Below, one piece after another: positions 37,917 through 46,755 of a stretch of DNA of 64,000 nt. The stretch spans positions 18,617 to 82,616 of the forward strand of contig NZ_JAYLLH010000019.1 of NCBI RefSeq assembly GCF_035818635.1. Direction: 5' to 3'. The translations under genes and the position numbers were made by a program. The stretch comes from Mesobacterium_A hydrothermale (GTDB lineage Bacteria; Pseudomonadota; Alphaproteobacteria; Rhodobacterales; Rhodobacteraceae). The notes under the pieces are model-generated. The model saw only the letters and a program-made list of their open reading frames with translations. It searched no databases and had not been told where the DNA came from. How positions within the stretch are numbered: position 1 is the stretch's first letter; each line of letters starts with the position of its first letter.

Positions 37917-37989
37917 GGAAAATAGCTGGGGCGGGGTGTCCCGCTCTGGCGCAAGAGAACGCGCAGTCAGGGCGGAGAGAGAGTGCGGA

Positions 37990-38574
37990 ATGGACGGGAA
38001 TTTCAGAACCACTTTCGTACGTGAGCCGGGGGTGCTGAAGCAACACCCGGCCCTAGTTTTGAATGCCGACTACCGGCCCTTGTCCTATTATCCGTTGTCG
38101 CTTTGGCCCTGGCAGGAAGCAGTCAAGGCGGCCTTCCTCGACCGGGTGGATATCGTCGCCGAATATGACGAGGTGGTCAGAAGTCCCAGCATGACCCTTC
38201 GGATCCCCAGCGTTGTGGTGTTGCGGGACTACGTGAAACCCAGAAAGCGCGTGGCCTTCACGCGCTTTAATCTTTTTCTGAGGGATGAATTCTGCTGCCA
38301 GTATTGCGGATCGCGCGGTGATCTGACCTTTGACCATGTGGTGCCCCGCGCCCGGGGCGGCGTGACCAGTTGGGAAAACGTGGTTGCGGCCTGCGGGCCT
38401 TGCAACCTGCGCAAAGGGTCGAAAACCCTGCGCCAGTCGGGCCTGTCGCTGATGAAGCCACCGCGCCAGCCGGGGGCCGAGGAGCTTCGCAATACTGGAC
38501 GGAAATTCCCACCGAATTACCTGCACGACAGTTGGGTCGACTTCCTCTACTGGGACGCGGAACTGGAGGCGTAG
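37990..38574 (+). CDS. HNH endonuclease family protein
   Basis: 194 aa. A conserved N-terminal segment (LVLNADYRPLSYYPLSLWPW) precedes an HNH nuclease domain with two zinc knuckles (CQYCGS and CGPCN) and the catalytic TFDHVVPRARGG. This stand-alone type is widespread and chromosomal in Alphaproteobacteria; the natural substrate is unknown. Its own promoter candidate lies upstream and a strong terminator downstream. Confidence 0.88.
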   Translation: MDGNFRTTFVREPGVLKQHPALVLNADYRPLSYYPLSLWPWQEAVKAAFLDRVDIVAEYDEVVRSPSMTLRIPSVVVLRDYVKPRKRVAFTRFNLFLRDEFCCQYCGSRGDLTFDHVVPRARGGVTSWENVVAACGPCNLRKGSKTLRQSGLSLMKPPRQPGAEELRNTGRKFPPNYLHDSWVDFLYWDAELEA

Positions 38575-38610
38575 GGCGGCCCGGCCCGGCACACCCCCAA
38601 AAGCCAATAC

Positions 38611-38643
38611 CAAAAAAAACGCCGCCCCGACGGGACGGCGTTT
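38611..38643. terminator. Bidirectional terminator
   Basis: AAAAAACGCCGCCCC, GAC loop, GGGACGGCGTTT: an 11-bp stem with one mismatch. The T run is long on the minus strand (TTTTTTTT), so it mainly serves the bactofilin operon and can also serve the HNH gene. Confidence 0.85.
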
Positions 38644-38664
38644 CAAATGTCGGTCGTAAGGGTG

Positions 38665-39201
38665 TCAGCCCTGCGCCGGGCCAGAACCTGCGGGCGCGGC
38701 AGGGGCGGCGGGTGCCGCTGATGCTGCGGGCTTCGGAGCAAGCGTGCCGCTGCCACGGGTCGACAGCGGGTCGTCCTGACGCTGCACCGAGCCTTCAAAA
38801 TGGGCGCCGGATTCGATGGCGATGGTCTTGTGGATGATGTCGCCTTCGACCCGCGCGGTGGCGGTCAGGCGGACCTTCAGGCCGCGCACCCGTCCGACGA
38901 TGCGGCCGTTGATCACGACGTCATCGGCAACCACTTCCCCCTTGATGGTGGCGCTTTCGCCAATGGTCAGAAGGTGGGCGCGAATATCGCCTTCAACCGT
39001 GCCTTCGACCTGGATATCACCGGTGGTCTTGAGGTTGCCGGTGATGTGCAGGTCGCTGGACAGGATCGATGCCGGCGGTTTGGCCTTGGGCGCGGACGGC
39101 TTGAAATCGGGGGCCGGGCGGCTGGTGTCCATTGCCGGTTTCGGTGCCGGAGTATCGTCGGCCTTGGGGCCCGGTTCGTTGATTTTGCTTTTAGAAAACA
39201 T
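38665..39201 (-). CDS. Bactofilin (polymer-forming cytoskeletal protein)
   Basis: 178 aa. Disordered Pro/Ala-rich ends flank a beta-helical core (about residues 47-145): LHITGNLKTTGDIQVEGTVE, then INGRIVGRVRGLKV and GDIIHKTIAIESGAHFEG. Bactofilins assemble into filaments on the membrane and position cell-wall enzymes. The gene overlaps the upstream M23 peptidase by 11 nt, the arrangement known for bactofilin/M23 partners. Confidence 0.93.
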   Translation of the reverse strand: MFSKSKINEPGPKADDTPAPKPAMDTSRPAPDFKPSAPKAKPPASILSSDLHITGNLKTTGDIQVEGTVEGDIRAHLLTIGESATIKGEVVADDVVINGRIVGRVRGLKVRLTATARVEGDIIHKTIAIESGAHFEGSVQRQDDPLSTRGSGTLAPKPAASAAPAAPAAPAGSGPAQG

Positions 39202-40504
39202 CGTTTGCAGCCTTGATGTAGATCATGGGGTTCACGGGTTTACCGCCGACACGGGTTTCATAGTGCAGATGGGTGCCGGTAGACCGTCCGGTATTCCCCA
39301 TATCACCGATGCGCTCCCCGCGCGAGACCCTTTGGCCAACCTTCACGCGCAATTTCGACAGGTGGCCGTACCGGGTTTCGATGCCGAACTCGTGCTGGAT
39401 CTTGATCAGGTTGCCATAACCCGAAGACCAGCCGGCATGGGTGACGACGCCGTCGGCGGTCGCATAGATCGGTGTGCCATGCGGCGCGGCAAAGTCGGTG
39501 CCCGCGTGCAGGCGGCCCCAGCGATATCCAAAGCCGGAGGTAAAGCGGAACGGATCCTTGAGCGGAACAGCGAAGGGTGCCTTCTGCGCGGCGATCCGGT
39601 AAAGGTTCAGCCGGTCCATGTCGCCCAGGATCTTGTTGGCGCGCAGCGTGTCTTCGGACAACTCGCCCCCCATGGTCGACAGGCTCAGCGGGGTCAGCGG
39701 GCCGCCCTGGCCAGAGTAGCCCTTGCGCACCTGCGAAATGATCCGGTCGGGGTCCATGCCCGCGGCTTCGAACATCTTGTCCAGCGGCTTGACCGAAACG
39801 GTCATGGCTTCTTCCAACTGGCGGAAAATGCGGTCGTTCTTTTCCTCCATCAGGCGGATCTGCAACTGCATTTCCTCGGCCTGGACGATGGCGTCCTGGG
39901 CGTCGGCAACAATCTGGTCGCGTTCGGCAGCGGTGCGCGACAGCGCTTCGGACAGGATGTTCAGGGTGTTGTCGGTCTCGGCGCTGGCCGATGCGGTTAG
40001 CGTGCCGCCCTCGGTCATCTGTGATTCCAGCGCGGCCAGCTTCTTGCGGGCATCTTCACGCTGTTTCATCGTGTCACGCAGGGTCGCCTGGATCACCTCG
40101 ATCCCGGTTTCCATCTCGCGGCGGCGGGTTTCCGAAGCCAGCAGTTCGGATTGCATGACGGAAATCTGCGAAAGCGCGGTGTTGAAACGCTGCTGCGCGG
40201 CAACCGCCTCGGCGGCGCGCTGGTCGCGGTCACGTGACAGGTCGTTCAGGCGCATCTGATAAGTCTGCAGATCGCGCTTGGCCTGTTCGCGGAAATTGCC
40301 GGCGCCGATACTGTCCATCAGCAGGATGGCGGTCGCCACGATGGCCCAGGCCACCACAACGGCGCTCCCGGCCAGGGCAATGGCCTGGGTCTCGGGCTTG
40401 AGGCGGATAAACCGTGTGTCGTTGTCAGATCTGAGGAAGAGTCTGCGTTCTGGAAAATACCGTTCCAACAGCGCATGTGTCTTGATCGCGAGCCGCGTTC
40501 TCAA
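39191..40504 (-). CDS. M23-family peptidoglycan endopeptidase
   Basis: 437 aa. Membrane span at about residues 42-64, a long periplasmic coiled coil (70-230), and a LytM/M23 domain near the C-terminus with Zn ligands in GRLHAGTDFAAPHGT and THLHYETRVGG. Likely cuts peptidoglycan cross-links at sites set by the cytoplasmic bactofilin. The short cytoplasmic N-terminus (residues 1-40) could be the contact. Operon with the bactofilin gene. Confidence 0.92.
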   Translation of the reverse strand: MRTRLAIKTHALLERYFPERRLFLRSDNDTRFIRLKPETQAIALAGSAVVVAWAIVATAILLMDSIGAGNFREQAKRDLQTYQMRLNDLSRDRDQRAAEAVAAQQRFNTALSQISVMQSELLASETRRREMETGIEVIQATLRDTMKQREDARKKLAALESQMTEGGTLTASASAETDNTLNILSEALSRTAAERDQIVADAQDAIVQAEEMQLQIRLMEEKNDRIFRQLEEAMTVSVKPLDKMFEAAGMDPDRIISQVRKGYSGQGGPLTPLSLSTMGGELSEDTLRANKILGDMDRLNLYRIAAQKAPFAVPLKDPFRFTSGFGYRWGRLHAGTDFAAPHGTPIYATADGVVTHAGWSSGYGNLIKIQHEFGIETRYGHLSKLRVKVGQRVSRGERIGDMGNTGRSTGTHLHYETRVGGKPVNPMIYIKAANDVF

Positions 40505-40690
40505 AGTTTCATCCCCTATTCCCGTCCCAACAACGCTGGTGCTCCGTCCCCCAAACTCCGGGCACCTTGGCTATGGTCCTTAACAGACGATCACGAAACC
40601 GCAACAATTTTACCGTTCGATCCGACGCGCTTGAGCGGCGCTCTGCCTGAATGGCAAAAATCCGCCGATGATCAGCGGGTTCGCTGGTAG

Positions 40691-40722
40691 GCTTCATCTT
40701 GCGAAACCGCAATATGTTGGGT
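40691..40722 (-). repeat. Dispersed intergenic repeat, short variant
   Basis: On the minus strand: AACATATTGCGGTTTCGCAAGATGAAGC. Only the tail of the element, with a small GCG-GTTT-CGC hairpin and no G5C hairpin. It lies between the DUF455 and M23 genes and points along transcription. Apart from this, 40505-40739 holds only promoter-type DNA for the M23/bactofilin operon. Confidence 0.6.
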
Positions 40723-40739
40723 CCGGCTGCGCGATCGGC

Positions 40740-41540
40740 TCAGGTCAGCGGCCAATAGAAATCTGGCGGCAGCCCGGCTTCCGCACGCTTTTCCTCGTTG
40801 AAGGGCGGCTTCAACCCGCCGTGGAAATACCGACGCACAAGGTCGTGGAACGCGTCTTTCGGGTCGATCTCGTGGCGCCCGCACAGGAAATGGAACCACT
40901 TGGATCCATAGGCGACATGGCCAACTTCCTCGCCGTAGATCACTTCCAACGCCTCGACCGCCCGGGTCTCGCCAGCCTTTCGGAAGATCTCGATCATGCC
41001 GGGGGTCACATCCAGCCCGCGCGCCTCCAGGACCATGGGCACCACCGCCAGGCGCCCCATGAAGTCGTCCGCCGTATCTTCGGCTGCCCGCCACATGCCG
41101 GCATGGGCCGGCAGGGCGCCGTAATGGCTGTCCAGCGCTTCAAGACAATCGCAGATCAGGTTGAAATGCTTGGATTCCTCGCCGGCGGCCTTGACCCAGT
41201 CATCGTAGAATCCGACGGGCATCCTGATATCGGCAAAGCGGGCAATGATGTCCCAGTGCAGGTCCACCGCGTTCAATTCGATATGCGCAACCGCATGCAG
41301 CAGCGCGATCCGCCCGGCCGGGCTGCCCGGCTTGCGCTTGGGCACGTCGCGCGGGTCGAGCAACGCGGGGCTTTGGGGCCGCGCCGGGCGCAAGGGCGGG
41401 TCCGCCTGCCCGATTTCGAGCGGGGTGCCCGCGGCGCGCGCGTCAAACCACGCCTCGACGTGGGCCCGGGATTTCGCCGTCTTGGCACGACCGTCTGCCG
41501 TGGTCAGCACATCCACAGCCATTTCGCAAAGTGTCATCAT
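40740..41540 (-). CDS. DUF455 ferritin-like protein
   Basis: 266 aa, mostly helical. Ferritin-like di-iron motifs: HAVAHIELNAVDLHWD, AAGEESKHFNLI and IYGEEVGHVAYGSKW. Related to the MiaE/ferritin-like DUF455 family; no activity established. The start at 41540 (MM TLCEMAVDVL) fits the family. Single gene; a dispersed repeat lies just upstream on this strand. Confidence 0.83.
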   Translation of the reverse strand: MMTLCEMAVDVLTTADGRAKTAKSRAHVEAWFDARAAGTPLEIGQADPPLRPARPQSPALLDPRDVPKRKPGSPAGRIALLHAVAHIELNAVDLHWDIIARFADIRMPVGFYDDWVKAAGEESKHFNLICDCLEALDSHYGALPAHAGMWRAAEDTADDFMGRLAVVPMVLEARGLDVTPGMIEIFRKAGETRAVEALEVIYGEEVGHVAYGSKWFHFLCGRHEIDPKDAFHDLVRRYFHGGLKPPFNEEKRAEAGLPPDFYWPLT

Positions 41541-41587
41541 GTGCGTGTTTCAGCAGAAACCTGCCGCGATGCCAATCCCGCATCTGT

Positions 41588-41636
41588 TGTCTTTGGTTTT
41601 TCAAATACCTCGGGGGTGCGGGGGCAGAGCCCCCGT
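41588..41636 (-). repeat. Dispersed intergenic repeat, copy 5
   Basis: On the minus strand: CGGGGGC-TCT-GCCCCCG hairpin, then ACCCCCGAGGTATTTGAAAA and ACCAAAGAC. Nearly identical to the copy at 33431. It lies between bcp and the DUF455 gene, both minus strand. Confidence 0.8.
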
Positions 41637-41695
41637 GTGGGCCCGTGCGCGGCAGGGGCGCATCGGCCGGATCAGCGCCGCCGATCCGAAACCGC

Positions 41696-42157
41696 TCACA
41701 ACGCGCGCACCGCGTCCAGCACCTCTTCGGCATGCCCCGGCACCTTGACCTTGCGCCATTCGCGCGCGATCCGGCCGTCGCCGTCGATCAGGAACGTCGA
41801 ACGCTCGATCCCCATGTAAGTCTTGCCATACATGGACTTTTCCTTCCAGACGCCGAATTTCTCGCATACGTCGCCCTGTTCGTCCGACAGCAGCGGCACG
41901 GTCAGCGATTTCTTTGCCATGAACTTCTCGTGGCTGGCGATGCTGTCCTTGGAGATGCCAAACAGCTTCGCTCCCAGCGCCTCGAATGCACCCTGCAGTG
42001 CGGTGAAGGCCTCGTTTTCCTTGGTACAGCCCGAGGTGTCATCGCGGGGATAGAAAAACAGCACCACCGGCGAAGGTTTGCAGGCGGATAAAGTCACCTC
42101 TTCGCCCCCGGTCACGGGCAGTGTAAAGTCGGGCGCAAGTGCGGGCGTGTCGCTCAT
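41696..42157 (-). CDS. bcp: Thioredoxin-dependent peroxiredoxin Bcp/PrxQ
   Basis: 153 aa. Reduces hydroperoxides. Peroxidatic Cys44 lies in YPRDDTSGCTKEN. The usual resolving Cys five residues later is absent (Glu), so resolution must use another cysteine (Cys26 or the one in GDVCEKFG) or an external thiol. Divergent from the large YhdP-like gene with a 71-bp spacer. Confidence 0.93.
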   Translation of the reverse strand: MSDTPALAPDFTLPVTGGEEVTLSACKPSPVVLFFYPRDDTSGCTKENEAFTALQGAFEALGAKLFGISKDSIASHEKFMAKKSLTVPLLSDEQGDVCEKFGVWKEKSMYGKTYMGIERSTFLIDGDGRIAREWRKVKVPGHAEEVLDAVRAL

Positions 42158-42228
42158 CTGGTCATTCCTTGGACTGGTCGAGGTTTCCTACATGCCAACA
42201 ACAATAATGCGGTAAGGCAACGCTTCCA

Positions 42229-45200
42229 ATGGCAACGCAAGACGATCCGAAAAAACCGGCGCCGCGCCGCCGCGGACGACGGTTGCGCCGCACCGGTCTT
42301 TGGGCGCTTCTGTCGGTCAGCGTGCTGGTCGTCGCCGTGGGCGTCGTTGCGATGACCGCGATGGGGCAGGCACTGTCGGCACCGCCCTGGTTGAAAGAGG
42401 AGATCACCGCGCGGCTGGACCGCAGCCTGCCGGGGTTGAGACTGACCTTCGGGGACATGGCGGTGCGGCTTGAACCCGACGCCACCGCGCATGTGCTGCT
42501 GCGCGATGTGGAACTGGTGCGCGATGATGGCGCGCGGGTGGTCGCGCTCAGCGATGTCGAGGCAGCGATGGCCCCTTTGGCGATGCTGAAGGGCCAAACC
42601 GGCCTGCGAGGCGTTCACTTGTCGGGGGCGTTTGTCACCCTGCGCCGTGATCAGTACGGGCGCGTGGGGCTGGCCTTTGGCGATGCTCTGGCCCGCGAAG
42701 GCGAGATGCCGACGATCCCGGAACTGGTGGCGCTGTTCGACACGGCGCTGGCCAATCCGTCGCTGGCGGGGCTGACGGCGATTGACGCCGACGGACTGAC
42801 CCTGCGCTACGAGGATGCGCGCGCGCGGCGCGGCTGGACGGTGGATGGCGGGCGGTTGCAACTTATGCGCGGCACCGACAGCGTCAGCCTGCGGGCTGAT
42901 TTCGCGGTGTTGTCTGGCGGCGGCAGCGCCGCCACGATCGAGGTCAACGCCGAAAGCGAGATTGGCCGCAATGATCTGGTTTTTGGCATGAACGTGCAGG
43001 ACGTGGCGTCGGACGACATCGCCCTGCAAAGCCCGGCCCTTGCCTGGCTGGGCGCGCTCCGGGCACCGATTTCAGGTGCACTCAGGGCACAGATGTTCGA
43101 TGACGGCACGCTTGGGCCGTTGAACGCGACGCTTCAGATCGGTGCCGGCGTGTTGCAGCCCAACGATGGCACCCGCCCGATCCCGTTCACCGGCGCGCGC
43201 ACCTATTTCACCTATCGCCCCAAGACCGCGCGCCTGACCTTCAGCGAGATTTCCGTCGACAGCGCCTGGGGCTCGGTCGTGGCCACCGGGCAGGCCAGCC
43301 TTCAGGACATGCAAAGCGGGTTGCCGCAACGGATGGTGGGGCAGGTTCAATTGACCGATATTTCGGCCAATCCGGACGACGTGTTCGAAACTCCGGTGTC
43401 GATTGCACGCGCGGAGATGGATTTCCGACTGGACCTGCGGCCTTTCGAATTCACGCTTGGAAGGTTGCGGCTGGACGACGGGCAACTGCCGCTGTTCCTG
43501 ACCGGACGGCTAGCGGCGCTGGACGCGGGCTGGCAACTGGCGATCGACGGCCACCTTGCGCGGGCCGAACCGGATCAGATCGCGGCGCTGTGGCCGCCGT
43601 CGCTGAAACCCCAGACCCGCAACTGGTTCACGCAGAACGTGTTGTCGGGCGAGTTGCGCGACGGCCAGATTGCATTGCGGGTCGATCCCGGCAGCGCCCC
43701 AAAGCTTTATGCCGATTTCGAAGTCCACGGCGCCGACCTGCGCTATTCTCCGAAACTGCCGGAATTGCGCGCCGCGGATGGGCAGGTCACCATCTATGAC
43801 AACCGCTTGGTTGCCATGGTCGAAGCCGGGCATATCGAACCGCCTCTGGGCGGGCAGATTGACGTTGCGGGCAGTACCTTTGTCATTCCCGATATCCGGA
43901 TCAAGGATGCACCGGCCAGTCTTGCGCTGATCGCGGCGGGCCCGGTCGAGGCCGGATTGGCCTACATCGACAGCGACCCGCTGAACGTGCTGTCCAGAGC
44001 GGGCCTGCCCGTCGCGCTGGCCCAAGGGCAGGCACGGGTGACGGGTACCGTGGACCTGCCGTTGAAGAACCGGCTGTTGACCGAAGATGTGGATTTCAAA
44101 CTGTCCGGCACCGTGCGCAATGTCGCGACCGACGTGCTGATCAAGGGGCGAAGCCTTCGCGCGCCCAGCCTGCAACTGGCCGCGACAACCGCGCAGGTGC
44201 AGATCGCGGGGCGCGGCACGCTTGACGGTGTGCCCTTCGATTGCAGTTGGACCCAACCCCTTGGCCGCAAGGGCGCCGACAGTCGCGTGACTGCGCGGGT
44301 CGAACTGTCAGACAAGGCGGCGCGCGCTTTCGGGTTGGGTTTGCCCGCGGGCATGTTGCGTGGCGCGGCGCAGGGGGACCTGATCCTGGAGATCGGCAGG
44401 AACCGTCCGATCGAGTTCAGGCTCACCTCGGCATTGGCGGGGCTGGGGGCTTCGGTGCCGCAGATCGGCTGGAATTTTGGCCAGTCCGCCACCGGCGCTT
44501 TGGACGTCGCCGGACGGCTGACACAGCCGGTGACCATCGACCGCCTGTCGATCGACGCAGGCGGGTTGCGGGGGGACGGCAGCATCAGCCTGCGCGCCGA
44601 TGGCGGGCTGGACATGCTGAGCTTTGCCGATTTGCGCCTGGGGGACTGGCTGCGCGCACCAGTCACGCTGACCGGGCGCGGGGCAAATGCCGCGCCTGCT
44701 GTCGCGATCACCGGTGGCAGCATCGACCTGCGCCGGGCGCCTTTTGCCACCGGCAGCGCGGGCGGCGGCGGGGCCGCCGCTGCCGCCGCCGCCGGACCGG
44801 TGACTCTGGCGCTGGACCGCATGCAGGTGTCCGAAGGCATTGCGCTGAACCGGTTTCGCGGAACCTTCAGCCTGAGCGGCGGCATGCAGGGCACGTTCAC
44901 CGCCAATGTGAACGGGAATACGGCAATTCAGGGCGACGTGGTGCCGATGAGCGGGCGCAGCGCGTTCCGGATACGCAGCGACAATGCCGGGCGGCTGATG
45001 CAGTCCGTGGGTTTGCTGAAAACCGCGCAGGGCGGTGATCTGACGCTGATCCTGACGCCCAAAGGGGGCGAGGGTGCGTATGACGGAACCTTCACCGCCG
45101 CGAACGTCCGGTTGCGCAACGCGCCGGCGATCGGGGCCTTGTTGGACGCCATTTCCATTGTCGGCCTGCTGGATCAACTGGAAGGCCCCGGCATATACTT

Positions 45201-45531
45201 CGCAGAAGTTGAAGGCGAGTTCCGCTTGTCCCCGCAACAGGTGATCCTGAAACGGTCTTCGGCGTCCGGTCCATCGATGGGGGTGTCGCTGGATGGCTAT
45301 TACGATCTTGCCTCTGGCCGGATGGACATGCAGGGCGTGCTGTCACCGATCTATATGCTGAACGGCATCGGGGCGATATTTACCCGAAAGGGCGAGGGAC
45401 TCGTCGGCTTCAATTTCAATATCAAGGGAACGGCAGAGAAACCGCGCGTGTCGGTCAATCCGCTTTCGATTTTGACACCCGGCATGTTCCGTGAAATCTT
45501 CCGCCGTCCACCGCCTCAGTTGACAGAATAG
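42229..45531 (+). CDS. YhdP/AsmA-like large envelope protein
   Basis: 1100 aa. One N-terminal membrane span (residues 23-45), then a very long periplasmic repeat-rich beta region with a DUF3971-type part (about 300-700) and an AsmA-like C-terminal part (INVTP-like, about 850-1080). A Gly/Ala-rich insertion (GSAGGGGAAAAAAAG) lies near residue 850. AsmA/YhdP proteins form bridge-like channels that move phospholipid between membranes. Followed after 5 nt by queA. Confidence 0.85.
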   Translation: MATQDDPKKPAPRRRGRRLRRTGLWALLSVSVLVVAVGVVAMTAMGQALSAPPWLKEEITARLDRSLPGLRLTFGDMAVRLEPDATAHVLLRDVELVRDDGARVVALSDVEAAMAPLAMLKGQTGLRGVHLSGAFVTLRRDQYGRVGLAFGDALAREGEMPTIPELVALFDTALANPSLAGLTAIDADGLTLRYEDARARRGWTVDGGRLQLMRGTDSVSLRADFAVLSGGGSAATIEVNAESEIGRNDLVFGMNVQDVASDDIALQSPALAWLGALRAPISGALRAQMFDDGTLGPLNATLQIGAGVLQPNDGTRPIPFTGARTYFTYRPKTARLTFSEISVDSAWGSVVATGQASLQDMQSGLPQRMVGQVQLTDISANPDDVFETPVSIARAEMDFRLDLRPFEFTLGRLRLDDGQLPLFLTGRLAALDAGWQLAIDGHLARAEPDQIAALWPPSLKPQTRNWFTQNVLSGELRDGQIALRVDPGSAPKLYADFEVHGADLRYSPKLPELRAADGQVTIYDNRLVAMVEAGHIEPPLGGQIDVAGSTFVIPDIRIKDAPASLALIAAGPVEAGLAYIDSDPLNVLSRAGLPVALAQGQARVTGTVDLPLKNRLLTEDVDFKLSGTVRNVATDVLIKGRSLRAPSLQLAATTAQVQIAGRGTLDGVPFDCSWTQPLGRKGADSRVTARVELSDKAARAFGLGLPAGMLRGAAQGDLILEIGRNRPIEFRLTSALAGLGASVPQIGWNFGQSATGALDVAGRLTQPVTIDRLSIDAGGLRGDGSISLRADGGLDMLSFADLRLGDWLRAPVTLTGRGANAAPAVAITGGSIDLRRAPFATGSAGGGGAAAAAAAGPVTLALDRMQVSEGIALNRFRGTFSLSGGMQGTFTANVNGNTAIQGDVVPMSGRSAFRIRSDNAGRLMQSVGLLKTAQGGDLTLILTPKGGEGAYDGTFTAANVRLRNAPAIGALLDAISIVGLLDQLEGPGIYFAEVEGEFRLSPQQVILKRSSASGPSMGVSLDGYYDLASGRMDMQGVLSPIYMLNGIGAIFTRKGEGLVGFNFNIKGTAEKPRVSVNPLSILTPGMFREIFRRPPPQLTE

Positions 45532-45536
45532 ACCCC

Positions 45537-46586
45537 ATGCAGCTTTCCGATTTCGATTTCGATCTGCCCGAACGGCTGATCGCAACCCGTCCCGCACATC
45601 CCCGATCTTCGGCCCGGCTGCTGGTGGCAGACGGCGACAACCTGAGCGATGCCATCGTGCGTGACCTGCCGGGGATCTTGCGCCCCGGCGACCGGCTTGT
45701 TCTGAATGACACGCGAGTGATCCCTGCGCGCCTGTCGGGGCTGCGTCATCGCACGGGCGCTTCCGGGCAAACCGAGGCGCGAATCGAAGCGACGCTGTTG
45801 GAGCCGCGCGCAGACGGGACCTGGTCGGCGTTGGTCAAACCGCTGAAAAAGGTCCGCGACGGCGAGGTGATCGTGTTTTCTTCTGATCTGTCGGCAGAGG
45901 TCGCAGGCCGCGCGGACGGGCAGGCTTTCTTGCGGTTCAACCTGACCGGAGGGGATTTTGATGCCGCGCTGGCCCAGGCAGGGACGATGCCCTTGCCGCC
46001 CTACATCGCCGCGAAACGCCCGGCGGACGAACAGGACAAGACGGACTATCAGACAGTCTGGGCCAGCCGGCCCGGGGCAGTTGCGGCGCCGACCGCGTCC
46101 TTGCATTTCGACGAACCGTTGTTGGCGGCGCTGCGTGACAAGGGGGTGCAGTTCACCCACGTGACGCTGCATGTGGGCGCGGGGACCTTCCTGCCGGTCA
46201 AGGTCGAGGACGTTACGACCCACAAGATGCACGCCGAATGGGGACAGGTGTCCGAAACCGCCGCGGCAGAGATCGCTGCGACCAAGGCCGCCGGCGGTCG
46301 CGTGATCCCGGTGGGCACCACCGCGCTGCGCCTGATCGAAAGTGCGGCGCGCGACACTGGCCAGATCGCCCCTTGGGAAGGGGAAACCGACATCTTCATC
46401 TACCCCGGTTTCAGGTTTCACGTGACCGATGCGTTGATGACGAATTTCCACCTGCCCAAGTCAACGCTGCTGATGCTGGTGTCGGCCCTGATGGGCATGG
46501 AACGGATGCAAAGGGTCTATGCCCATGCCATCGCACACGAGTATCGGTTTTTCTCGTATGGCGACGCGTCCCTGCTGATCCCTTAG
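45537..46586 (+). CDS. queA: tRNA preQ1(34) S-adenosylmethionine ribosyltransferase-isomerase
   Basis: 349 aa, normal length. Makes epoxyqueuosine in the anticodon wobble position. Motifs: LPERLIATRPAHPRSSARLL at the start, LVLNDTRVIPARL, HLHVGAGTF-like VTLHVGAGTFLPVKVEDV, HKMHAEWGQV and YPGFRFHVTDALMTNFHLP. It follows the YhdP-like gene closely, so it is probably in the same operon. Confidence 0.96.
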   Translation: MQLSDFDFDLPERLIATRPAHPRSSARLLVADGDNLSDAIVRDLPGILRPGDRLVLNDTRVIPARLSGLRHRTGASGQTEARIEATLLEPRADGTWSALVKPLKKVRDGEVIVFSSDLSAEVAGRADGQAFLRFNLTGGDFDAALAQAGTMPLPPYIAAKRPADEQDKTDYQTVWASRPGAVAAPTASLHFDEPLLAALRDKGVQFTHVTLHVGAGTFLPVKVEDVTTHKMHAEWGQVSETAAAEIAATKAAGGRVIPVGTTALRLIESAARDTGQIAPWEGETDIFIYPGFRFHVTDALMTNFHLPKSTLLMLVSALMGMERMQRVYAHAIAHEYRFFSYGDASLLIP

Positions 46587-46755
46587 TCCCGGCAACAGTC
46601 CCACGCGGTCCGGGACAGGTGCACCGGTGCGCGCAGGATCGACGGGAAGCCCCGGAAAGTCAGGGCCGGATTTGAAACGTTGTCTTGTCATCGGCGCCCC
46701 CGATGGTAGGCATGGGATATTGCCCGCCAACATCGGCGCAGCAGGGAGAGCACGC

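Noticed and set aside
42229..45531. Thought of the 1100-residue protein as a translocation/assembly TamB homologue
   Set aside because: No TamB C-terminal DUF490 pattern; DUF3971/AsmA-like layout fits YhdP better.
46588..46617. GTCCCGG...CCGGGAC hairpin after queA as a terminator
   Set aside because: Loop of more than ten bases and no T run.
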